NCBI GenBank assembly: GCA_024636135.1
Contig: JAGXHP010000123.1
Location: forward strand, 1 to 6,122
Length of the DNA stretch: 6,122 nucleotides
Direction: 5' to 3'
DNA from: Chloroflexota bacterium
GTDB taxonomy: Bacteria > Chloroflexota > Limnocylindria > QHBO01
Below, piece by piece: positions 1 through 5,389 of this stretch (its first letter is position 1; each line of letters starts with the position of its first letter). The translations under genes and the position numbers were made by a program. Below the pieces are notes generated by a model that did not search any database, was not told the DNA's origin, and saw nothing but the letters and a program-made list of their open reading frames with translations.

Positions 1-1394
1 ACCGCGAGCCCCTGGGCAGCGCGAGGGAACCGATCCTCGGTCATTCCATCCTCGAGCACGAGCGCGCGGCTCCTGATCGCCGTACCGGCGAGCCCCTCGC
101 CGAGGCGGATCTCGCGTCCCACCACCTCGTCCGGGACGCCGCGCACCGCACGGATCACGTAGCGACCGTCATCGCGGTCGAGCAGGGTGACCGCGATCAC
201 GTCTCCGCCGACGATGCGCACGGCGGCGTCGGCCACCAGGGATGCCAGCGGCTCGATGGCGCGGGTCGCACCAAGGTCCCGACCGAACGCCTCGATCTCG
301 CGGAGGAGGCCGACGCGGGCGGCCAGTGCCTGGCGGTCCTGGCCGAGAGCGATAACGGACGCAATGCGGCCGGCGATCGTTGCCACGAGGCTGCGGTCGG
401 TCTCGTCGAGGGTGCGGCGCCCGCTCGACTCCACGTTGAGCAGGCCGAGCATCCGATCATCCGACATCAGCGGCGCACAGATCAGGCTCGTCGCCGGCTG
501 CATGCCGGGGATGTAGTCGGGGTCGTCCGCAATGCGGGGAACGAAGGCCAGCTGGCCGGAACGCATGACCCGACCGGCAACTCCGGTCTGCGAATCGAAG
601 GCGCGAATCGTGTCACGGTAGCCGCTGTGCGCCACGAGCTCGACATGCGTCGCATCGCCGAGATAGACCGAGACGTGGGGATAGCCGAAGCGGGCGACGA
701 TGACGTCGGTCACGCGCTCGATGAGGTCCTCTGTCGGCCCACCCAGCGCGAGCGCTGCGCCGACCGTCTCGAGCGCGGTGATCTGGCGCGCGCGACGCCG
801 CTCGGCGGCGACTGCCGTGTGCGCGGCGCGGAGTGCGTCTTCGAGAGCTCGCACGATGCGGCGGGTGCCCAGTCCCAGGACAAGCACGACGCCCGTCAGG
901 GTCACGGTCCGGAGTGCGACCCCGGTGGGCGATCCGAGACTTCCGATCTCCGGTGCGAGAAGGCCGACCGCGGCGATCGTGCCGGCCGCGAGTCCCTGGG
1001 TGCGGCCGGCGGCAGCCGCGCCGCCGACGACGGGAACGTACAGCGAGATCAGCGGCAGCGAGGGGCCACCGATGAGCCGCGTCACCACGGAAACGAACAC
1101 CAGTGGCGGCAGAAGGCGGATGATCTGCCAGCGGACGCTCGTTGTCAGGTTCCGACGTCGCCCGACCGATCCGAGCAGCGCCTGGCTCGCGACGGCCAGC
1201 AGGCCGATCCCCAGCGCAAGCGCCACGTCCCCGGGATGCTGGCCGAGCGCAGCGACGAGCACCGCGATCGGCACGAGGCTCGTTGTATAGAACAGGTAGG
1301 GGTCATCGCCGAAGCGGACCCGCGAGCGCAGCGCACTCCAGGCACGGCGCACCGGGTCGCGCGACGTCGGCGCCCCCCGGGTCGTGGTCGTCAT
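1..1394 (-). CDS. Membrane-anchored multi-GAF sensor protein, C-terminus beyond the window
   Basis: The minus-strand frame is open from an ATG at 1394 to the window edge, giving 464 residues with no stop, so the 3' end is missing. After a basic N-terminus (about residues 1-30) there are about six hydrophobic segments, near 33-52, 57-76, 90-106, 112-129, 134-150 and 158-178. A charged, helical linker rich in Arg, Ala and Glu (about 180-205) follows. Residues ~205-355 look like a GAF domain (SVYLGD, then GVAGRVMRSG, SLICAPLM and LGLLNVES). A second GAF domain begins near 362 and contains EIRLGEGLAGTAIRS (428-442) before the cut. Membrane segments followed by tandem GAF domains normally precede a histidine kinase, GGDEF or phosphatase output domain, which cannot be seen here. 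Ligand and output are therefore unknown. It is divergent from the metallopeptidase gene. An in-frame GTG nine codons upstream is an alternative start; neither start has a strong Shine-Dalgarno sequence. Confidence 0.85.
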   Translation of the reverse strand, partial: MTTTTRGAPTSRDPVRRAWSALRSRVRFGDDPYLFYTTSLVPIAVLVAALGQHPGDVALALGIGLLAVASQALLGSVGRRRNLTTSVRWQIIRLLPPLVFVSVVTRLIGGPSLPLISLYVPVVGGAAAAGRTQGLAAGTIAAVGLLAPEIGSLGSPTGVALRTVTLTGVVLVLGLGTRRIVRALEDALRAAHTAVAAERRRARQITALETVGAALALGGPTEDLIERVTDVIVARFGYPHVSVYLGDATHVELVAHSGYRDTIRAFDSQTGVAGRVMRSGQLAFVPRIADDPDYIPGMQPATSLICAPLMSDDRMLGLLNVESSGRRTLDETDRSLVATIAGRIASVIALGQDRQALAARVGLLREIEAFGRDLGATRAIEPLASLVADAAVRIVGGDVIAVTLLDRDDGRYVIRAVRGVPDEVVGREIRLGEGLAGTAIRSRALVLEDGMTEDRFPRAAQGLA

Positions 1395-1538
1395 CGCGCC
1401 GATCGTGCCCCACGCGTGCACGGGTGCACATGCCCCGAAAGTCCTGCCGGGGTCCGCTGGCACGCTGGACGCTATGCTTTCCCATCGGCGAGCGGGCGCC
1501 CAGTCGGCGAACGGCCACGAACACCGGAGCAAGCCAGC
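1395..1538. promoter_or_regulatory. Divergent intergenic region with a GTGCAC palindrome
   Basis: This 144-base gap separates the start codons of the divergent sensor and metallopeptidase genes, so it should hold both promoters. At 1416-1429 there are two copies of the self-complementary hexamer GTGCAC separated by GG, overlapped on the left by the palindrome CACGCGTG (1411-1418). TGCCCC flanks this on both sides (1406-1411 and 1431-1436). The cluster lies 22-35 bases upstream of the sensor start, where an operator would be plausible. A TATGCT hexamer at 1473-1478 resembles a -10 element for the plus-strand gene, but no good -35 is seen at the right distance. The promoter assignment is inference; only the palindromes are directly visible. 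Confidence 0.35.
1526..1529 (+). promoter_or_regulatory. Ribosome binding site of the metallopeptidase gene
   Basis: GGAG lies nine bases before the ATG at 1539. It supports that ATG over the much earlier in-frame ATG at 627, which would read antisense through the sensor gene. Confidence 0.55.
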
Positions 1539-2417
1539 ATGACCTTTCGGCGAGACGTCAACCTCGATCCCGGCCGCGTCCAGGATCGCCGCGGGCGGCG
1601 CGTGCGCGGCGGCGGCATCGCCATCGGCGGCGGGCTCGGCAGCCTCGTGATCCTGGGCATCATCCTGCTGCTCGGCGGGAATCTCGGTGACCTCGGCGAC
1701 ATCGGCGGCCTCGGTGGGGGCGCGGGGCAGGGCAACGGCCCTCTCTCCAGCGAGCTCGCCTCGTCCTGCCGGACGGGCGAAGACGCCAACGATCGTCGTG
1801 ACTGCCGCATCCTCGCGACGGTCCAGAGCCTCGACGTGTACTGGGAAGGGGCCATGCGCGGATCGGATCGCGCGTTCGCCCAGCCCGAGGTCGTGCTCTT
1901 CAGCGATGGCGTGAGCACCCAGTGCGGCTCGGCGACCAGTGCCGTGGGACCGTTCTACTGCCCGGTCGACCAGACGATCTACCTCGACCTGGGCTTCTTC
2001 GACCAGCTCGAGTCGCAGTTCGGGGCCGAGGGCGGCCCGTTCGCGGAGGAGTACGTGGTGGCGCACGAGTACGGCCATCACATGCAGAACCTGCTCGGCT
2101 TCCTGGATGCCGGTCGCGATGCCGGTGCCGAGGGCGGCGCGGTGCGCACCGAGCTCCAGGCCGACTGTTTTGCGGGAACGTGGGGTGGCAATGCGGTCGA
2201 GACAGGCTATCTCGAGCCCCTGACCCAGGAGCAGATCAACCAGGCGCTCGACGCTGCCAGCGTCATTGGCGACGATCGGATCCAGGAGCAGACCCAGGGC
2301 CAGGTCAACCGCGAGACCTGGACCCACGGCTCCTCGGAGCAGCGCCAGGAGTGGTTCAGCACCGGCCTCGAGCGCCGGGACCCGAACGCCTGCAACACCT
2401 TCGACGCCGACATCTGA
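1539..2417 (+). CDS. ypfJ: Neutral zinc metallopeptidase, YpfJ family
   Basis: The product is 292 residues, close to the roughly 290 of Escherichia coli YpfJ. An arginine-rich N-terminus (1-23) is followed by one hydrophobic segment (about 26-47) and a Gly/Asp-rich linker (47-68), suggesting an N-in, C-out single-pass anchor with the peptidase domain outside the membrane. The zinc site is visible as HEYGHH at 176-181 (HExxH: His176, Glu177, His180), and downstream ELQADCFAG at 205-213 offers the likely third ligand Glu205. Other family blocks are GPFYCP (137-142), TIYLDL (146-151), IGDDR (243-247), THG (262-264) and the C-terminal ACNTF (284-288). Cys77, 89, 129, 141, 210 and 285 could form disulfides. 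The family is widespread but its physiological substrate is poorly known, so no specific target is proposed. The frame remains open upstream to 627, but that part is antisense to the sensor gene. The GH15 gene follows after 81 bases and may share its transcript. Confidence 0.93.
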   Translation: MTFRRDVNLDPGRVQDRRGRRVRGGGIAIGGGLGSLVILGIILLLGGNLGDLGDIGGLGGGAGQGNGPLSSELASSCRTGEDANDRRDCRILATVQSLDVYWEGAMRGSDRAFAQPEVVLFSDGVSTQCGSATSAVGPFYCPVDQTIYLDLGFFDQLESQFGAEGGPFAEEYVVAHEYGHHMQNLLGFLDAGRDAGAEGGAVRTELQADCFAGTWGGNAVETGYLEPLTQEQINQALDAASVIGDDRIQEQTQGQVNRETWTHGSSEQRQEWFSTGLERRDPNACNTFDADI

Positions 2418-2487
2418 TCGCCGCCGGGCCAGGACCATCGGGGGTTGGCCGCGCGCAGCGAACGTGTGAGACTGTCGGACCCACGGC

Positions 2488-2493
2488 GGAGGT
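2488..2493 (+). promoter_or_regulatory. Ribosome binding site of the GH15 gene
   Basis: GGAGGT ends five bases before the ATG at 2499. It is the best Shine-Dalgarno match in the window and fixes the GH15 start. Confidence 0.75.
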
Positions 2494-2498
2494 AACCG

Positions 2499-4517
2499 AT
2501 GTCGACGAACGGACGGGCGGAGGGGCGTGACCACGTGCCGCCGCGGACCCAGTTCCGGGCGTCGCCCTTCCCGCCCATCGGCGAGTACGGCTTCCTGTCC
2601 GACGGCGAGACCACTTCGCTGATCGCCCCGAGCGGGAACGTCGAGTGGCTGTGCCTGCCGCGCATCGACTCGCCCAGCGTCTTCGGCGCCATCCTCGACC
2701 GCGACGCCGGCGGGTTCCGGTTCGGGCCCTCCGACTTCCAGGTTCCGGCCGCGCGGCGCTATCTGCCTGGCACCATGGTCCTCGAGACGAGCTGGGGGTC
2801 GCCCAGCGGCTGGATCATCGTGCGCGACGTCATGCTCATCGGCCCCTGGCGACACGGCGACGAGCGCTCGAAGGTCCAGCGCCGCCCGCCGACCGATTAC
2901 GACACCAGCCACGTCCTGCTGCGCATCGTCCGCTGCGTCAATGGCGAGATGCAGCTTACCCTCGACTGCGAGCCGGTCTTCGACTACGGCCGCACGCCGG
3001 GAACCTGGCGCTACACGGAGGACGGCTATCGGCAGGGTGCCGTCACCGCCGAGGGCAGCGACGTGGAGCTCGTGCTGACGAGCGACATGAACATCGGCTT
3101 TGAGGGACCGCGCGCCATGGCCCGCACCCTGATCAAGGAGGGCGAAACCCGGTTCTGCGCCCTGTCCTGGAATGGCGCTGCCGTGCCGCGCAGCGCCGAG
3201 GAAGCGTACGAGCGCCTCGTATGGACCGCGCACCACTGGCAGCACTGGCTGGCCCGTGGGACCTTCCCAGATCACCCGTGGCGCTCGTTCCTCGAACGCT
3301 CGGCGCTGACGCTGAAAGGCCTGACCTACGCCCCCACCGGTGCGGTGGTCGCCGCAGCCACCACGTCGCTGCCGGAGACGCCCGGCGGCGAGCGCAACTG
3401 GGACTACCGCTACAGCTGGATCCGCGACTCGACGTTCGCGCTGTGGGGCCTCTACACCCTGGGCTTCGACTGGGAGGCGAACGACTACCTTCACTTCATC
3501 GCCGATGTCGCTGAACGCGACGACGAGCTCCAGATCATGTACGGGGTCGACGGCGAGAAGGCGCTCGAGGAGCGCGAGCTCCCCCACCTCTCGGGCTACG
3601 AGGGCGCACGACCGGTACGGGTCGGCAATGGCGCCTACGGGCAGCGGCAGCACGATATGTGGGGCGCTGTGCTCGACTCGGTCTACCTCCACACGAAGTC
3701 GCGCGACCACCTCGACGAGCGGATCTGGCCGATCATGGTGCGCCAGGTCGAGGCAGCCCTCGAACACTGGCGCGAGCCCGATCGGGGCATCTGGGAGGTC
3801 CGCGGCGAGCCGAAGCACTTCACGAGCTCAAAGGTCATGTGCTGGGTCGCCGCCGACCGCGGTGCCCGCCTTGCTCGCATCCGCGAGGCGCATGATCTTG
3901 CGGAGAAGTGGCAGGCGGCCGCCGACGAGATCCACGCCGACATCTGTGCCAACGGCGTCGACAAGCGCGGCGTCTTCACCCAGCACTATGAGACCGATGC
4001 CCTCGACGCCTCGCTGCTGCTCATGCCGCTCGTCCGGTTCCTCTCACCCCACGATCCGCGAATTCGGGCGACGGTCCTCGCCATCGCGGACGAGCTGACC
4101 GATGACGGCCTGGTCCTGCGCTACCGCACCGACCTGACCGATGACGGCCTGTCCGGCGACGAGGGCAGCTTCACGATCTGCTCGTTCTGGCTGGTGTCGG
4201 CGCTGGTCGAGATCGGCGAGGTCGTCCGGGCCGCCGAGCTCTGCGAGAAGCTGCTGTCGTACGCCAGCAGCCTGGGGCTCTACGGCGAGGAGCTCGATCC
4301 CGACACCGGACGCCATCTCGGCAACTTCCCGCAGGCATTCACCCACCTGTCGCTCATCAACGCGGTGATGCACGTGATCCACGCGGAGCGGGGAAGCTCC
4401 CCGATGAGTTCCACGCCGCTGGCGCCCCAGACTCCCACGAAGCGTGAATCAACCAACGGCAAGGGTCAGGACCGGGTGGACCAGCCTGCCCGGGCCGATT
4501 CGGCGTCAGGGGGCTAG
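2499..4517 (+). CDS. Glycoside hydrolase family 15 protein, probable trehalase
   Basis: The 672-residue product has the two-part layout of bacterial GH15 enzymes: an N-terminal beta-sandwich (about 24-250) opening with PPIGEYGFLSDGETTSLI and WLCLPRIDSPSVFGAILD, then an (alpha/alpha)6 barrel (about 260-625). Barrel motifs include ERNWDYRYSWIRD (298-310), GNGAYGQRQHDMWG (376-389), GIWEVRG (430-436) and LYGEELDP (594-601), then LGNFPQAFTH (607-616). By family knowledge Glu433 should be the general acid and Glu597 the general base. Both are present, so the enzyme looks intact. The blocks resemble, from memory, the mycobacterial GH15 trehalase (Rv2402 type), which splits trehalose into two glucoses; glucoamylase or a related alpha-glucosidase is the alternative, and substrate cannot be proved from sequence alone. 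No signal peptide is visible, so it is probably cytosolic. Residues ~630-672 are a polar, Ser/Thr/Pro/Gly-rich tail without family motifs. Possible co-transcription with the upstream peptidase gene. Confidence 0.93.
   Translation: MSTNGRAEGRDHVPPRTQFRASPFPPIGEYGFLSDGETTSLIAPSGNVEWLCLPRIDSPSVFGAILDRDAGGFRFGPSDFQVPAARRYLPGTMVLETSWGSPSGWIIVRDVMLIGPWRHGDERSKVQRRPPTDYDTSHVLLRIVRCVNGEMQLTLDCEPVFDYGRTPGTWRYTEDGYRQGAVTAEGSDVELVLTSDMNIGFEGPRAMARTLIKEGETRFCALSWNGAAVPRSAEEAYERLVWTAHHWQHWLARGTFPDHPWRSFLERSALTLKGLTYAPTGAVVAAATTSLPETPGGERNWDYRYSWIRDSTFALWGLYTLGFDWEANDYLHFIADVAERDDELQIMYGVDGEKALEERELPHLSGYEGARPVRVGNGAYGQRQHDMWGAVLDSVYLHTKSRDHLDERIWPIMVRQVEAALEHWREPDRGIWEVRGEPKHFTSSKVMCWVAADRGARLARIREAHDLAEKWQAAADEIHADICANGVDKRGVFTQHYETDALDASLLLMPLVRFLSPHDPRIRATVLAIADELTDDGLVLRYRTDLTDDGLSGDEGSFTICSFWLVSALVEIGEVVRAAELCEKLLSYASSLGLYGEELDPDTGRHLGNFPQAFTHLSLINAVMHVIHAERGSSPMSSTPLAPQTPTKRESTNGKGQDRVDQPARADSASGG
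4095..4151 (+). repeat. Exact 18-bp direct repeat within the GH15 gene
   Basis: CTGACCGATGACGGCCTG occurs at 4095-4112 and again at 4134-4151, exactly 39 bases (13 codons) apart. It encodes the peptide LTDDGL twice, at residues 533-538 and 546-551. The second copy leads into the conserved SGDEGSF block. Homologues as I recall them carry a similar but less exact doubling, so this is probably an inherited protein motif with matching codons rather than an insertion. Confidence 0.8.
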
Positions 4518-4531
4518 TCGCTCGGGACGAG

Positions 4532-4551
4532 GGGTATATCCGTATATACCC
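4532..4551. terminator. Perfect 8-bp inverted repeat in a convergent gap, possible bidirectional terminator
   Basis: GGGTATAT (4532-4539) and ATATACCC (4544-4551) are perfect reverse complements around the loop CCGT. The repeat lies 14 bases after the GH15 stop and 28 bases beyond the stop of the convergent minus-strand gene, where a shared terminator would be expected. The stem is AT-rich in a GC-rich region and has no following T-tract on either strand, so a classic intrinsic terminator is not proven. A protein-binding palindrome is the alternative. GTATAT also occurs as a direct repeat at 4534-4539 and 4542-4547. Confidence 0.45.
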
Positions 4552-4579
4552 GGCAATCTGGAGACGACCCGGGCGCGAA

Positions 4580-5206
4580 CTACTCCTCGTAGGGCAGCCC
4601 GCGCTCGACGGCCGACCATCCGGCCGCCATGAGGCGGACGGCGATCCGCGCATCACGCACTGGCGGATGGTCCGGGGCAATGAGGGTGCCGGCGAAGGTG
4701 GGCAGCAGCGGCGCCGGACCGAACGTGACGGCAATGAGTGAGCCCCCGGTCAGTTGCCCGTCGACGATGTGGAACAGCGTCTCCTGCGGCGTGCGGTCAT
4801 AGGCGACCCAGGCGGGGTCCGTGCTCGTCACGCGCCGCAGCCTGGTGCCGATGGCCAGCCGCTGCTTGAGAGGCGTCACCGGCAGGGCCGGGGCACCGGC
4901 GTACCACACCGCACCCGACTGGTGAAGGTGGTCCAGCGAGTCGTTCCAATCCGCCCACCACGACGGGCGGCGCGGCTCGGCCGGGTCGAGCGCGATGTCG
5001 CTCAGGATCACGAAGTCATCGGGGTCGTGATCGAGACCGGCACATCGGATGTCGCAGTCGGGCAGGATCAGGCGCGGAAGCTCGGCAATCGTGAGCCGCG
5101 CTCGCAGCCACTGGCTGAATGCGTGGGGGTCGCGTCCCTGGGCACCAGGGTCGATGAGGGTGAGCACCGTCTCTCCGCGGCGGATCAGGTCGACGGCGTT
5201 GGACAT
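4580..5206 (-). CDS. Hypothetical protein of 208 residues
   Basis: I do not recognise this protein. It begins MSNAVDLIRRGETVLTLIDP and ends with GLPYEE before a TAG. It looks soluble: no signal peptide and no membrane helix. It is rich in Pro, Asp, Trp and Arg; visible features are an acidic stretch DHDPDDF (59-65), a tryptophan cluster WWADW (83-87), and only two cysteines, Cys51 and Cys55. The alternation of beta-like hydrophobic runs (VLTLI, FVILSDIAL, GSLIAVTF) suggests a compact alpha/beta fold, but this is only an impression. The frame stays open upstream to an ATG at 6046, but that part is antisense to the oxidoreductase-like gene. The ATG at 5206 follows a purine-rich GGAGGGGGAAG at 5231-5221, with 14 bases between. 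An ATG at 5266 would add 20 low-complexity residues and has no ribosome binding site. It is convergent with the GH15 gene and divergent from the last gene. Confidence 0.7.
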   Translation of the reverse strand: MSNAVDLIRRGETVLTLIDPGAQGRDPHAFSQWLRARLTIAELPRLILPDCDIRCAGLDHDPDDFVILSDIALDPAEPRRPSWWADWNDSLDHLHQSGAVWYAGAPALPVTPLKQRLAIGTRLRRVTSTDPAWVAYDRTPQETLFHIVDGQLTGGSLIAVTFGPAPLLPTFAGTLIAPDHPPVRDARIAVRLMAAGWSAVERGLPYEE

Positions 5207-5220
5207 CGGACCAAGACGAT

Positions 5221-5231
5221 CTTCCCCCTCC
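5221..5231 (-). promoter_or_regulatory. Probable ribosome binding site for the hypothetical gene at 4580-5206
   Basis: On the minus strand this reads GGAGGGGGAAG, ending 14 bases before the ATG at 5206. The spacing is longer than usual, but no in-frame start codon lies between, and the next upstream ATG (5266) has no comparable sequence. Confidence 0.4.
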
Positions 5232-5273
5232 GACCGGCGGCTCGGGGCGCCGTCTCGGGCAGGCATGACCCGA

Positions 5274-5298
5274 TTGGACCATTGGAGTCCCCGTCCAA
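5274..5298. promoter_or_regulatory. TTGGAC/GTCCAA inverted repeat in a divergent intergenic region
   Basis: TTGGAC (5274-5279) and its reverse complement GTCCAA (5293-5298) are separated by 13 bases, and ATTGGA is also repeated directly at 5273-5278 and 5281-5286. The half-site spacing of 19 bases, about two helical turns, would suit a dimeric regulator between the divergent genes at 5206 and 5390. No regulator gene adjoins it in the window, so the operator role is inference. Confidence 0.25.
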
Positions 5299-5309
5299 CA
5301 ACCCGCCCC

Positions 5310-5339
5310 GACCGCACCGGACCGCACCGGACCGCACCA
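5310..5339. repeat. Three tandem copies of a 10-bp unit upstream of the LLM-type gene
   Basis: GACCGCACCG occurs at 5310-5319 and 5320-5329, and as GACCGCACCA at 5330-5339, so 29 of 30 bases match a perfect array. It lies in the 183-base gap between two divergent genes, 51 bases before the GTG start of the plus-strand gene. The period is close to one DNA turn, so copies would face the same side of the helix, as for a cooperatively bound regulator. A simple slippage-generated tandem repeat is equally possible. Confidence 0.85.
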
Positions 5340-5389
5340 TCCGACGCGTCCCGGGCCGTCAAAGGCGCTCGATCGGCCACAATGTCGGG

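Noticed and set aside
1458..1472. Sigma-54-like promoter, TGGCACG with GC at the -12 position (GG-N10-GC)
   Set aside because: The -12 element reads ACGC instead of TTGC, such matches are frequent by chance in GC-rich DNA, and the suspected phyla usually lack sigma-54. No enhancer-binding regulator is nearby.
627..1538. Long plus-strand N-terminal extension of the metallopeptidase frame
   Set aside because: It is antisense to the sensor gene, whose translation has clear GAF motifs and membrane helices. The extension is Arg/Asp-rich with no family features, and the peptidase has a good start at 1539 with a ribosome binding site.
2428..2450. Weak GGCCA/TGGCC stem between the peptidase and GH15 genes
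   Set aside because: A five-base stem with a long loop and no T-tract is not convincing as a terminator.
2445..2473. Possible promoter TTGGCC-N17-GAGACT before the GH15 gene
   Set aside because: The -10 element matches only three of six consensus positions; the pair is too weak to call in this base composition.
1922..2530. Plus-strand open frames overlapping the peptidase and GH15 genes in other frames
   Set aside because: They are Arg/Pro/Ala-rich shadow frames typical of GC-rich genes and have no motifs.
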